Positions 1-12,431 are shown, counted from the stretch's first letter. The stretch: DNA of 64,000 nucleotides from Trichosphaerium sp. ATCC 40318 (GCA_038496445.1 JALMLS010000387.1:36627-100626); one strand, 5' to 3'. Translations and numbers: made by a program. Notes: generated by a model from the letters alone, not told the origin.

Positions 1-250
1 AGTAAAACCGCGACGCAGTGAAAGAAAATTCATTGTTGAGGCTTAGTTCCTGTGTTTACTCAGTTGAGTTTATTAAGCATTATTTAACTTAGTCGTTGGA
101 CAAGCATACTTTGAAATTGCAGTCATTTTGTACACTAGATGGTTGTTCGAATCAAAGCTTGTATCGTTTACCCCAAAGTTTTCCAATACTGATTTAACAA
201 AAGTAAGTTAGCGTTGAGTTAAACTGCAATAAGAAACCGTACCTCCAGCA

Positions 251-959
251 CTAGGAAAACAACTTATTGTGACTAACAGTGGTAAGTAAGGAGTATAAAA
301 TATGTATCATACAAGCAACATGACGTAAGCTCAGGGTATCAGGAAGCGTGTAGTACAGTTCAACACCTTTCCCATCATTTAATCCAGTTGTATTTTGTGA
401 AGAGAACATCCCGAGGCAATTCTGTTTTGATAAAAATCTATAAGTGACGTATTGTAATGTGAAGTATGTTACTTGGTTTGAAGGGTTGTCATAGTTCATC
501 CATGATTGGCACGCGCCACATTTTGTCTTACCAACAGTCTAAATAAGTCGTTAGCTTTAGTTCACTTATAATATAGGATAATTAGTGTGCCGAATTTTTG
601 GCTGTTTTTTTTGACAAAAGTTAAGCATATTTGGGCTTCCGGTAATTCCGATAATTACGTGATATAAAGATAACGCACTGTACCACACTGTTCTTCTACG
701 TCGCTACACACAGAAACACGGTATTGGAATAGATCATCCTTATAAGAACGATTAGATGGTTTTACGTGTTAAATAGGAAAAAGAGGGGTGTGAGTACCAC
801 GCAGATGGGACAAAATAAGCTTCCATAGCCTGTAATAATTTTTCCATCGACTGCGCTCAAATCATAGCGAGATCCGTCTGGAGCTACGATGTCGGTACAG
901 TGTTTACTATTTGCGAATAGTACAAACAAACACAAAAGTAAGAAGACGTGTTGTACCAT
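251..959 (-). CDS. MRH-domain (mannose-6-phosphate-receptor-like) secreted protein, partial
   Basis: The ATG at 959 opens a clear signal peptide (MVQHVFLLLCLFVLFANS). It is followed by HCTDIVAPDGSRYDLSAVDG, which looks like the start of an MRH fold (Cys, then YDLS). Two further leftward exons continue it: about 750-665 with YRVSVCSDVEEQCGTVRYLY, and about 510-310 with NYDNPSNQ..QNCLGMFSS and GLNDGKGVELYYT. Both match the MRH pattern of spaced cysteines and a late G.GV.L.Y stretch. Members of this family bind mannose-6-phosphate or act as sorting or autophagy receptors in the Golgi/endosome system. I infer the exon joins, and the C-terminus (a transmembrane segment is expected) may run off the window. 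An upstream in-frame Met at 1028 is possible, but the internal start gives a proper signal peptide. Confidence 0.5.
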
Positions 960-1059
960 GTTAGTGAGTGAAATTGACAATTTATTAAGTTGTGTTTGTG
1001 CTAAGTCATGGGAGGTATTTAATTCCAAAGTCAGTTAGGCCTGCTACGTGAGCTCTATC

Positions 1060-2618
1060 AACTAAGGCATGCGAAACTGTCATCTATTGATCAGCTATTT
1101 CAAGACAGGTAGTATGTGATAAGGTACCACATATGGCGTTAGGGAGATTGTAACGAAAAGCAATAAGTCAAAGTAAAAGTTGCTTTTTTCACAAAAAGAT
1201 AGGGCCGAGCAGACATCCTCTCCTTAATAACCCACAGAGCGCCCCACTCCATTGACAACGGCGTACACTGGAACACCGGTCAAAGGACACTCGAGACCAA
1301 GGAACTGTACCAGTTCATACCAGTTACTCTTAGTCTAACATGATCCTACATTGATGTTTGTGTTGAGAATCAGGTACGATACCTCGAGGCACTGAATTCT
1401 CTCACCAACTTCAAATCATGGCGTTATTTTCTATTTAGAAAGCTCCAAGAGAACACACACTCCTTTTGCTTTTCATTATCTGAGGAATCCAGAAATCCTT
1501 TTATACATCCAAGTTTATCCACAAAATAAATTGTGGGATAACACAAAGTTGTAGCGTTTGTCACGTTGTTTAGAGGATGGTGATTTTGGATTGAATTGAT
1601 ACGCGTTGAACCGAGATATTGGGGTTATACTGAAAGTGATGATAATGCACATGTAGCAGAGGTAATGCCACCTATCGACATCCAACTTTGGACAGATTTT
1701 GTTAGTTTTCAAGTGAGTAATTTATTAAACATCATCAGACACGCTACAACGCTCAGACGCACTCCTCTAACGTGTGTAAACGGTTTAATTCATATGGATA
1801 TTTTACGGTTACAAACAAATTCAAAAAAATTGATACCGCTCGAATTCCACCTTTGTTTGAACCGGTATTGGTATAAAAAACCGTTTCAATGCGATTGGAA
1901 GTAAAGAAATTGTGTTTGTGGTTGGTTAGGACGAATAAGATTCTACAACCGATAAATAGCGTTTTGACAAGAGAAACATATAGAAACAAGCGTGGAAGTG
2001 ACAATTTCGTTTGAAAAACGAGCTACTGTAAAGATTTAGCGAAATAACTGCAGATCACGTTTTTTAACCAAATTCGAACCAAAATTGTTCGATACGTTGT
2101 AGATCTTGTATTTACACCCTTGTTGATAACGTACCAGTGAATTGAGAGCGATACTCACTCAGGTAAGGTATGTTTACAATCACAACAGCGGAAAATACTG
2201 CTACTTGGTTACTGCGTGCAATTTGTGTTTTATAGAGCGTTTCACAATACGATTGTATTTTTTTTTTTCTCGTACAGTAGCACCACATTTCTTTCAGAGA
2301 TTTTGACACTTATAACGGTATCAACATGTTACATTAACTGCCTTGAACGAATCCACTGAGTATACGGGCTATGCGTGACAGACAATCTTATCTTTCCTGA
2401 ATATATTGGAAGCCACAATTGTTTTTTGTCAAACGCTATTTTTCCAGCATTGTACTTGTATGAGCTAAGTATCACGTGTTTATACCCGAAAAAAGCAAAA
2501 GTAGTCAATCTTTGGTCACATCAACAAGAGAATACATACGTGGCTCCTAGTCCTGCTTTGTACATTGATTACGCACCCACAAACTGTTGACAACCATATA
2601 CGATAATCAGCTCACCCA
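1060..2618. other. no convincing gene
   Basis: Only short open frames without codon or domain coherence were seen here. A frame near 2375-2590 (+) could be a stray exon, but nothing ties it to a neighbour. Some sequence may be untranslated or regulatory DNA for the genes on either side. Confidence 0.4.
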
Positions 2619-5399
2619 ATGTCGCTATTATTCGTGTTACTTTTCCTTCTCACGATAATACCCAATAACGTTTCGTCTCAAAGTTCATCATTTACATCTA
2701 CGATAGATACAAACACAACTGGCACGTGACTTTTAAATCTTGACTAAAAAGCTAACATTATGCTTAGCTGTTATAAGCCAAGCTTTTGGGGTCTTACCAG
2801 AATCTCCCTCTACTATTCACTTACTTCTGAGATCATACACACCACTTCCTATGAAGTCGTGGAGTAGCTATTGGAATTTCTCAATGGGGAATTTCAGTTA
2901 CGAGGTAAGAGCCAACCGATCAGATCTTGCCATTGGAATAATATCTGCATGTGATATCGTGAAATATGGTACAGACGAATCTGAAGACTTGTTTACAAAC
3001 TATGCTACAACAAGTACAGAATTCTTTAATATTACTATCACAGCCTCATTTAACCAACGTACGTTGTTGACCTTTGATTTTCAAAAACATCAAAAAGCGC
3101 GTGGTCTTTTCTAAACAGAAAGCAAGAAAAAACTGAAAATCAAAAAACGCCCTCTTTATCTTCCTCAGCATCTTTTACAAAGCACATGATTTTCACGTGA
3201 TCAATATAAGACTATGCACAGTTGGCAACATTAATACGTGTTTTTTATGTTTAGTTATGAATGCTGCATTCGACAATTGGTATGAACTCGGTCCGTATCA
3301 ATCAATAAAATACTATCAAGATCCGCCTTCGTCCAATGTACCCAAGTCCAAACTATTTGAATTCCGTGCTCTACACTACTACTACAATAAGGTGGTACAA
3401 TTAAAAATACGATCTCTTGGCGGTGAAGTTGAAGAATGGTCAAAGTACGTGTTTCTTTATAAGTTGCTCCTCCTAAACTGGTATTGTTGCCTCACTAAAA
3501 ATATTTGAATACTTTAACTTGTAAGACACTCACTCTTTATCCAAGCGACTTTAAAGATGTATATGTTGGTCTTTATGATGACTCATGTGATACTACCAAA
3601 GGAGACATGTTTTTGATTAATGAAGGCAATACAGACTCTGCAATTATAAAAACTACAAAATTAATACCGGCCAAAGGAGTCGTCATGAAAAATCACAAAA
3701 AAAAAAAAACTGTCACAAATTTATTAGGAGGTTATTTTCCTGTCCCTGTGAGAAGCAATTCCGTTGCAATTCCTTGTAAAAAACCTTTGGGAGTAAGGGC
3801 TCCGTTTTGACACTTATACAGAATAAAAGCAGATGTGAGGGTGTAGTAAAACCAACCAACAAGAAGTGTCATGTTCCATTTTTTGAACCGCCTATCTGTA
3901 CAATAGGACTTGACCAGCTGGCCAAATTGATCACTATTTCCCTTGGTGTGATCATTTTTATTTTTGAACATACCTTTTATTGCTACTGTCAAATGAACTT
4001 TTGTCATCATGCACACAGTAGAGAGTGGTGGCCAACTTTACGATTTCATTGTTATTTGTTGCAACGGCAACAGTTTTGTCCAATGGTGCCAATCTTGTGT
4101 ATCCCACAGGCACTTTTTTTGCAAGTGATTGCTTCAAGGCCACTGACAGTGGTTGGTATTACATGATACAGTAGCGTCTAAGCCATATTCCCCCGGCTTG
4201 TTGAGATCCATGGCTGAACAAAAATTAGAGTCACATGTAAAAAAATGGCACCTTCCAATTGTTTTCGACCATTTTGCACATGAAAGAAGGACTCATTTGG
4301 TGTGAGATGAGGCTATATCAAAGCATTGATAAAGTCAATCAGATGCCTAGTTCGAATCATCGAGACACTTCAATTCTATGGCCCATGCGTATGGTTTCCT
4401 AGTGTTGTGAGTTTTGATATGGCAATTGAAATATTATGATGGAATACAGATTTCATCAGCACAAGTGAAATAACCTGGTACCATGTGGCGCTTAAAGACA
4501 ATCACTAGAAATGAATGTACCCTGTTAGCATCAAATTTCATGTTGGCAGAGATGTTGAAGTAGTGATTAAGTTGCAACAAACCTGTTTTCCCAGTAAATA
4601 AAATTTATGCTTCACCTGTGCTCCACAATGAGTGAATATTCTGTATTCCAATAATCCCATGCCATATCACTATGCCAGAGAAGTTCGTCATATGGGTAGT
4701 GATCCCATTTTTTAGGTCAGTGTGATGTTGTTCATATGTGCTTGTGAGTAACAAGTTTTCAAAAATCTTATTATGCCACTTGAAGGTGAAAAATGCCATT
4801 GGTGTCTTGGCTTTTCCAATACCAATAATGTTACGTTGCTTTTAAAGTTTAGTCCAAACGTCTAACACGGGATAGTCAACATAGGTAAATCCGTAAGGCT
4901 TCAATGCTGCTGTCAAAATCGGAGCCCAAAGAAATATTAGTTGCCAGTATCGCAGATGTTATGAAGTACATACTGTATGGATTCTCTGTTTGACCGTTTC
5001 AACACGCGCTCCTTTGGGCGTTTGTCATAATACTTGGAAAAGCCACGGCGTTGTTGCGACATTGGGGAGTTACGTATTCTTTATTGTGAAATCCACAATT
5101 TTTGGGTTTACAAAAGTTGACTTTTTTGATGACGACTCGATGGGCCGGTTATCAGTAGAGGTGATTATATCTATGTTTTTTTCAAGACACTTCCAAGTGA
5201 CTACTGGATAAAGGTCAATCCGAACAAATACGAGATGGTTGTATCTATTATTGACGCTCCAACTGAAGCGGATAAACCGTTTCCATTTCTACTTATAGGT
5301 TTAGTTGTTGGTATTGGAGGTGTTGTATTGATTCTAGCAATTGCTTTGGTTGGATTCATCATTTATAAGAGACGTAGGAAGTATCGTTCTGTTCAGTAA
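2619..5399 (+). CDS. putative type I membrane protein, multi-exon
   Basis: The ATG at 2619 starts a signal peptide (MSLLFVLLFLLTIIPNNVSS) followed by a Ser/Thr-rich stretch. Later open blocks look extracellular: 2740-3110 (YEVRANRSDLAIGIIS, NITITASFNQRTLLTFDF), 3255-3440 (NWYELGPYQSIKYYQDPP) and 3510-3690 (YPSDFKDVYVGLYDDSC). The final exon, about 5165-5399, reads YIYVFFKTLPSDYWIKVNPN, then a long hydrophobic helix (FPFLLIGLVVGIGGVVLILA) and a basic tail KRRRKYRSVQ, which is the classic end of a single-pass receptor-like protein. Exon boundaries between about 3700 and 5160 are uncertain, and this could be two genes or a partly decayed one. I do not recognise the family. Confidence 0.4.
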
Positions 5400-5929
5400 C
5401 TAAGCTTGTTTTCATTTGAAATAAACAAAAGTGTAGTTTGAAGTTTCTGTTACAACTAGGTATTTGTAGGACCTGAGGTCAAATTATGTGACAAAAATTA
5501 TGAGGAATTGAAAAAGATAATCGTTAATCCCATTTTTTGGATTTGAGAAAAAAGATGATGTAGATAATCACGTTTTTTTGTTTGTATTTGTTCATCACTA
5601 TGAGCACTCAGTGCATTGTAACAAATTATTTAATTCACTTGATCCGTATTATCAAATATGAGTCATGGATAACGATGGACTAAAAATGGGAGTATCGACA
5701 ATCTTTTTTGTCGATAATCCTGTTCAAATCAGCCATAGTTTGAGCTGTTTCCACGCTTTGATGGATACGAACATAAAGAAAGGCATTGTTTATAAGTAAA
5801 GCACTAGGGTAAACAGTAAACTATCTAACCATATGTGTATAGTTTAGCTTTACCCACACCATTTTTCTGAATGTTTATCAATAGTTTACCAGCTTGTTCA
5901 TGTCAGTTACAAGTCATTTCATTAACATA
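5400..5929. other. intergenic, no gene seen
   Basis: AT-rich sequence between the membrane-protein gene and a decayed LRR remnant. No frame, RNA gene or repeat could be supported. Confidence 0.4.
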
Positions 5930-6335
5930 TGTACCCCTTGAGTCTGAGACTCGCGTCAGATGCTGTCCAGGCTCTAGCAGGTTTTAAGACTCGTTCATTT
6001 CCATTGAGCCTAGTTGAGGGGTTGATGGTGATTGCTAATGCTTAGGTGAGATTAAGCCAATCTTAGAAAGTCCAGCTGTATAACTTACATCATGAGCTTC
6101 TCTGGCTTAAATTTGGCTATATTCATACTGTTAGTCTTTCTGGGTGTAAATGCATAACATGCTCAGGAATCAAAGCACTCAAGGATGTTCATACCATCAA
6201 TCTTTCTCAAACTAGAGTTACAGATGAGAGTGTAATAAGGCGTTCACTCAATTTACCTTTATGGAACTTTTGTTACGGATGAGGGTAAAGTGCTAGTAGA
6301 TGCTCACACCGTTGGGGTTGATAGATGCTTAAAAG
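5930..6335 (+). pseudogene. decayed F-box/LRR-family remnant
   Basis: Fragments of the LRR family found at 8-22 kb can be read here in shifting frames: SDAVQALAGF near 5957, then IHTVSLSGCKCITCSGIKAL and VHTINLSQTRVTDESV around 6118-6240, then frame loss. The VHTI..LS..VTDE signature is the same as in the intact genes at 16.9-19.7 kb. There is no start codon, no F-box and no frame longer than about 45 codons, so this is a relic of a lost family member. Confidence 0.6.
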
Positions 6336-7073
6336 TGACAAATTGAATGTATTAAATTACTCAAAGCCTCATTTGTTACTGTAAAATAAACAAGTATTGC
6401 CCAAAAATCTGTAGCAAATAATTATCCTACCTAAACAGTATTTGGCGGATTCGTCACGTGTCTAACAGTGCATTCTTAAGCTTAAGTCAAACTGTAACTA
6501 TTCACCTTACTATTGATATCAAGTACCAACATTCCAGGGACACTCAAGGTCATATGCTCGCTTGAGCTTCTCATTATTAAAAAAACAGCGAGATTACTCA
6601 TGTAGCAGGTTCTTGTGCTGGATTTAGCGAGATATAGTATACCATCACGTGATAAGCAAAGCGATGCAGTGTATGTGAAGTTCCTTGGAAACCTTTATGG
6701 CTCTTTTTGACAAGGGCACGGAAACGTAAGTTCTAGTCATCAACTTGTTTGGGAAAAAAAAAAAAGTAAAAAATTTGTGACTCACGGTTTTCCCAAAAGG
6801 TTAAGGCGAAAGAAGCAATTATAGCAATAGTAATTACCTTTCTCCCTTTTTTTTAAAGAAGTACTCATTTAATGTTCAGCCAACAAATCGTGTAATTGTT
6901 ATTTTCTTGGTTAGAATAATCAAAAGTTTTGTTTTTGTTTGTTCTAGAAATGTACCACGTGGTTGCCAGGGACATACAAAGCAATGTTCTGAAAATATTA
7001 TTATCATAACAACATGCCTTAAAAAGAAATCTCCCGAACAATTGGCCCGCTAGTTTACCTTTAACTTCTCAAA
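6336..7073. other. intergenic region upstream of the propeller gene
   Basis: No coding frame was found. The stretch carries CACGTG at about 6459, 6646-6651 (in a full ATCACGTGAT palindrome) and 6955, within 700 bp upstream of the start at 7074, so it is probably promoter sequence. Confidence 0.4.
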
Positions 7074-8210
7074 ATGTTCAACACCTCCACTCTTTGTTGG
7101 CTCTTGTTGGCATGCCTTACACTTTGTTTAGCCCAAGGAAACGTAACATGTACTGGATGCGATACACTCGGTCTCAGTGGCACTCTACTAGTAGTTGGAA
7201 AGGTAGCAAACTCTTTGAGCTTCATAGACATGTCAACCGGCACAAACACGGGTCCAAATGGTAACATTACAGTGACAGACGAACCCCACGAAGTCTCTGT
7301 CTCCAGGAATGGTAAACTCGCTGTTGTTGGTAACTACCGTTCTATTCCATCTTTCCTCACCGTTGTCGATGTCAGGAGACAAACGATTAGAAGGATTATC
7401 GATATTTTCCCAAACCAAGCACCTCATGGTGTTGAACTTATCTCTGGCAATAAGTTTATTATCACGTGTGAGGAAAGTGATAGTATTCTCATTATTAATG
7501 CAAGGCGTGGTAGAATCCTTCATACAATTGACACGAACGGGGCTAGAACACATTTAGTGAAGGTAGCTAATCGACGTTTTGCAATTGCTACAAGCAAGTT
7601 TGACAATAATACTATCAGCCTTGATCTCCGAAGGAAAAAGGTTGTTGATTACTTGGCTACTGGCGCTTTTTCAGAGGCGATAGATATCTCCAAAAAGGGT
7701 TTGGAAGTACGCTGAACTGAAAAAAAAAAAAAGAAAAAAAAAGTTGTAGTTGACTTCACTCGCTTATTCGTGTTTTAGGGCAGCTTCCCTAGAACTTTTG
7801 GTGGCGTACCTGTTTGGATAGGTAATAGAGAAGATCAGCTACGCATCCTAGACCTTGACACAGACCTTAAATTGAGTCAAACCGATCTAATCGACTCTGA
7901 TCTTACGCTCCCTATCCGCATCAAGATTGTTATCAATGAAGCATCAACACGTGCCAACAACGAAGAAGTTTGGGTTACCCAACCACGATCTGGTGGTGTA
8001 AGAGTTTACGATTCTGAGGCGCCTTATGATCTCATCGCTGTTATCGCAACTGGACCACGACCAATCGGTATTTTGGACATTGACTTCGAGTACATTTTAG
8101 TAGCTAACTCGATTGGTGGGACAATATCTGTTATTGATGTCGCTACCAAAGCAGTTGTAGCCACTCTATCTGGTTTTAGTGACCCTGACGGATTAGCATA
8201 CATTCCTTGA
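7074..8210 (+). CDS. secreted YVTN-type beta-propeller protein
   Basis: Two exons (7074-7706 and 7779-8210) with a GTACGC..TTTTAG intron give about 354 aa. The N-terminus MFNTSTLCWLLLACLTLCLAQG is a signal peptide. The body contains repeated propeller blades: LLVVGKVANSLSFIDMSTG, KLAVVGNYRSIPSFLTVVDV, KFIITCEESDSILIINARRG, RFAIATSKFDNNTISLDL, and late in the protein ILVANSIGGTISVIDVATK. These match the YVTN/surface-layer propeller family (V..S.D.TV.VID). Such proteins are usually extracellular binding scaffolds, and the ligand is unknown. The intron contains a long poly-A tract (near 7720-7740), which is odd but common in this genome. Confidence 0.8.
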
Positions 8211-8390
8211 AGTTAATACGAAATATGTAGCATCAAAAACATTTCATTTACGTAAAAGTGTCATTTGTACTTTTTTCAAAACATCCAGTCTTCCTCAAGC
8301 ACATCCCTTTGATGGGCGTTCAATAAGTTGTATTACCTTTAATTTTATTCGTATTATTGTTTTGACTGCTGTTTGTTCATGTACATAAGT

Positions 8391-9121
8391 TCACTTCAAG
8401 TAGTGCCTAGTTTTGTAGTACTTATATTTCGCAAATCTGTCTATCATTCGCTTACCAGTCATTATCTCGCCACTAAAACTAATTCTCTTTATATTCTTAA
8501 AAGCCCTTATACCGTCTTTTGTGATATTAGAACTTCTTGAAAGACCAAGAGATTCTACACTTGCAAGAGACTTATATCCTTCATCAGTAATCAAGCCACA
8601 TCCATGTACATCAACTCTTAACAACCAAGAAGAAACTGCCTTTATGCCAACATCAGAGACTGCTGTATACCTGACACTAAGCAGTCTTACACCTGCTAAA
8701 GGAATTATACCTTTATCAGTAACTTGAGTATCGTTCAGCCTTATATTAAAAACACCAGCAAGAGCTTGAATGCCCTCATCTGTAATCAATTGACAACTAT
8801 CAAGACTTATTGTATGTACACCTGATAGTGCCTTTAGACCCGTGTCTGTAACATCAGTACGATCAAGACAAATAGCATGAACACCAGCGAGTGCTGTGAT
8901 ACATCATTTGCAGTTTGCATCGTTATCTTTGTGTTTTTCAAAATAGCCTTGTATTTTTTTACAGTATTGACATCAGAAGGCTTAATTGTAGCTTTATCAT
9001 AACCCACAACATTATGTATTATGTCAGCGAGAAGCTTACACACTTGTGAAGCAATATATCGTTCTGTACCAATAAACAGTAGTATATGCGCCAATATCTC
9101 AGGTGGTAGGCTTAGCATCAT
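8391..9121 (-). pseudogene. F-box/LRR gene broken by a frameshift
   Basis: From the ATG at 9121 the frame encodes an F-box (LSLPPEILAHILLFIGTERY..QVCKLLADIIHNVVGY) and a linker, then runs out of frame near 8900. A second frame picks up at once with ALAGVHAICLDRTDVTDTGL and continues through several LRRs (ITDEGIQALAGV, VTDKGIIPLAGV) to the stop at 8391. The two halves are homologous to the single-exon genes at 16924-17937 and 15273-16580, which have no intron at this point. A small deletion is therefore more likely than an intron. If sequencing error is excluded this is a recent pseudogene. It shares its upstream region with the oxidoreductase gene that starts at 9356. Confidence 0.7.
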
Positions 9122-9355
9122 TCGATGTCAAAAAGTAATAAGTAAGATCTCCTTAGAAGTCAACAGACTTCTGGGGCTTGAGACGGTCGATGACGAGGCA
9201 GAAATTCGAGTTGAGTGTGAGATTTTCGGGTGGTTACTATTACAATCGGAGTATCACGTGCTTTGATTTTTCCCAAAGCGCACATTCGACACAACTGTTT
9301 TCAACAAAAGTCTTTTTATCCTTTTTTGTGTGCACTCTAACCCGATTTACCCACT

Positions 9356-11003
9356 ATGGCAGCAAGAGTAAACAAGCAAATATTACTTACATCGTACGCA
9401 GAGCGTGAACCAAAAGCAACAAACTTCAAATATGTTGAAGTGGTAAGAAAGCGTATCAACTAGCGATTTAACGGTGTTTATAGCCTGTAGAGGAGGTTGC
9501 AGATGGCAAGGTGCTTGTCAAGGTCTTGTATCTTTCATTAGACCCTTATATGCGTATTAAAATGATAGATTTCGGCGGTAAACGCGACGGCTACTTCTAG
9601 TACGCGTTTTAAACACACTTTTCACCTTTTCTATAGTTTCTCCGTTAATCCTAAAAATTCTTCCTTAGCTCTCATCCTTTGAATACACCTATGCTTGGTC
9701 AGGGTATAGGACAAGTTATAGAGTCGAAAAATGAAGCCTTTCCTAAAGGAATACTTGTTGTAGGCGGTTTTGGGTACGATTCTGTAATTACATTTTTTTT
9801 TTTTGAAGTTCAAAAAGTGGGACCTCTGTAACACGTGCTAGATGGCAAATGTACGCTATTTCAGATGGATCAGGTTTATACGCTGTAGATGACTCCAAAG
9901 TACCTGCGTCAGCGTTCATTGGAGTGCTGGGTGCATATTTCTGGGTTTTTTCAAGTTTTTTGGGTCTTTTTTGTTCTGACTTAACGTGTTAGGTCTTACT
10001 GGGTTTTCTGCATGGGTAGGTATGAAGTTTATTGGCGAGCCAAAAGAGGGCGAGACTTTAGTTGTTTCTGGCGGCGCTGGAGCTGTAGGAAGCGTTGTAG
10101 GTCAGCTCGGAAAAATTAAAGGTAACGATCTTTGTTTCTTTTTTTTGGATTGTGTTACTTCTAAGCACGTGATTTGATAGGATGTCGTGTTATTGGTATT
10201 GCTGGAGGCGATGAAAAGGTTAAATGGATGAAAGAAGTAGCTGGTTTCGATGAAGGCATGTTATTTAATGTTTTTTTTATTTTTTTTTATTTCACGTTGG
10301 ATTTCCCACGTGATACTTTGTCGGCAAAGACCTGTGTGGGTTTATTTTGTATTTCTTAATCGGCAACGCCTCTTATCAAACGAGGAACACTACCTTTGTT
10401 TCTTTAAAAAGAGCTTGATAGCTATCATTGATAGCTTTTTTACATTCGAAATACACTAACAAGCTCAAGGTATCAACTACAAGACCACTAAAAACTTAGC
10501 TGCAGCTATTAAAGAGCATGCACCAAAGGGAGTAGATATTTACTTTGATAACGTTGGAGGTATGTCAATACTATAAAGGAAAACAAAGACCAGAAACTAA
10601 TCGTTCACAAGGTGAAACTCTTGAGATAATGTTAGATCAAATGAACATGCTTGGTAGGATAGTTGCATGTGGTCAAATATCCCAGTACAACAAACCTCGT
10701 ACTGAGAGTTATGGCGTCAAGAATACAATGAATATTGTTACCAAGGAACTGACATTCAAAGGTTTCTTGGCAGGTAGATACTACAAAGATCACCTTGGAA
10801 GTTTCATAAAGGTAAGTTAATCTTTGAAAACTGTTTTTTTGACATTGGTTTCTTAGCAAGCGTCTACGTGGATGGCAGAAGGAAAGCTTACGCATAAGGA
10901 AACTGTTGTAGATGGTATAGAGAATGCACCAGAAGCTTTTCAAAGATTATTTGAAGGAAACAAGTTCGGTAAACTTGTAATTAACATTTCTCAGAAAGAA
11001 TAA
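9356..11003 (+). CDS. NADP-dependent MDR oxidoreductase (prostaglandin/leukotriene reductase type)
   Basis: Nine exons join to about 356 aa: 9356-9442, 9484-9599, 9669-9773, 9809-9930, 9993-10121, 10181-10255, 10470-10559, 10612-10811 and 10857-11003. Family hallmarks include LSLDPYMRIKM early, AFIGVLGLTGFSAWVGM, the cofactor-binding VVSGGAGAVGSVVGQLGKIKGCRVIGIAGG, KGVDIYFDNVGGE, GRIVACGQISQYN and FKGFLAGRYY near the end. The family is zinc-independent and reduces alkenal/alkenone double bonds with NADPH in the cytosol. One intron (10256-10469) starts with GC instead of GT; protein homology places the junction at DEG-INYK. A CACGTG lies about 100 bp upstream of the ATG. Confidence 0.88.
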
Positions 11004-11214
11004 AAATGCACATTTCCGTTCTTCGCTTGTCTTGCTTACATTGCCGAAAAGATTCAGTATTAACTGCAACTATACTAGTTCACTCCTCCAACAGTTAAGT
11101 GGCAAAGGAGTCAAGAGAGGAATCACAAGGTAGTTATCAACATTGGTTACACTCAAAACAATAAGGATAAGTATAGCTTGGGGTGCAATTGCACAGATTT
11201 ATTCATAGATAATT

Positions 11215-11984
11215 CTATGGGCATGTGACTGAGGCGCATTGCATTCGCCATATTCTGTCTCCCAAAGGTCCAGGCATACTAGATGAAAATATCAGCTTAA
11301 TCAAACGAGCTTCCTTCTGTGTAACGTACCCCCAGATTGTTTGAAATCCAGTAACAAACGGTGTAGCTGCAGGACATACGACGTCGCCTGTACCATAGAA
11401 TCCTGGAGTTATGTCAAACATTGCTAGAGTGAAGTTAGCTAGACGTGGTCTAAAAGAGATAGCATACAGATCCATGTTCTTCCAGTTGTGCTGCATGCAG
11501 TTGTTGCACGCCTCCTGAAAGTTAAACATGAGAATCTCAATAAAAGTAACTATTAATGGTACCTGCATCTGAATGTGAAGGTTCTGTCATTACCTACCCA
11601 CGTCCCACCAATTATATCTAGTGTTGTTGGTTAACCCTAAAAGACAACATTACTTTAGTACCATCAATGGCATGACCGTCAGGGCAAGTGAAGAGAAAGT
11701 TATTGGTTAAAACAGAGGTAAAAGATAATGAAGGTCCTGAAAACACAACTCCATTTTCAAGCATCTCCAAGCGAAGCGCCTTGGTTGCCCAAGAGTATAC
11801 GTCCTAGCGCCAGCCATAGCACCAATAGGACATGTACGCTGCCAGGCAAAAAGCGCTGGTGTTGTTAGACCTGGTGCGAAGTAAACTATAGCGTAAGTGG
11901 TCCTTTGAGAACAGTTATAGGGCGAAATCAACTTTGGACTTACGAAACGCAAACAAGAAGAGAAAGTACGTTGATGAGGTGCAT
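11215..11984 (-). CDS. secreted Cys-rich protein, dermatopontin-like
   Basis: The ATG at 11984 begins MHLINVLSLLVCV, a short signal peptide. Several exons follow with a recurring aromatic-Cys motif: QPRRFAWRCLKM, then FTCPDGHAIDG, then GNDRTFTFRC, and in the last exon (to 11215) VCPAATPFVTGFQTIWGYV and DRIWRMQCASVTCP. The DR.W/F...C spacing is characteristic of dermatopontin-type domains, which are secreted matrix or lectin-like proteins. Exon joins between 11700 and 11800 are unclear, and one junction could be a frameshift. Other Cys-rich secreted families remain possible. Confidence 0.5.
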
Positions 11985-12147
11985 TTCTCGCAATAAATTG
12001 TCGTTATTGTTTTAAAACCACGTGATGTTCACGTGAATTCGCTAACCGTTTGTTAATCTTGCCAACAAAATGAATAACCAGTGTTTGGCATGCCACAGCT
12101 ATTTCAACCGTTTGTGGCTTTTCATTGAAGTGGCATAATATAAAGAC

Positions 12148-12431
12148 ATCAACTTGCTTCTTGGCTATAAAACCTAAGTTCAAGAAGTTACAGTACTGAG
12201 GTACAAATAGATGTGGTTTTGAAGAATTCGTTAAATTCCAAGTCAAGGCGACAAACCAAAAGGCAAATTTGGTTTCGGTTTCGGCATCTCACTCTGGTTC
12301 CTTTTCTTCCTCATCATCTTCAGGCGATGGAAAGAAGAAAAATTCAGGCGGCTTTGGATTCGGTCTGAAAGGAAGTGCCAAAAGGTTAGAGCCCAAAGTT
12401 GGCGGAGACGTCAAGGTCCACATACCAATCT
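12148..12431 (+). other. open C-terminal fragment, GFGFGLKGSAKRLEP type
   Basis: A forward frame reads CGFEEFVKFQVKATNQKANL, a Ser run, then GGFGFGLKGSAKRLEP and KVGGDVKVHIPI before a stop at 12431. Just upstream a TGA separates it from FLAIKPKFKKLQY. The pattern of a beta-strand, a polar linker, then K..G and V.V.IP vaguely recalls small beta-sandwich domains of peptidase-associated (Trypco2-like) type. It has no start codon and may be a terminal exon or a remnant. Confidence 0.25.

Noticed and set aside
4337-4380. Possible tRNA because of a GTTCGAATC sequence
   Set aside because: No acceptor or anticodon stem can be formed around it.
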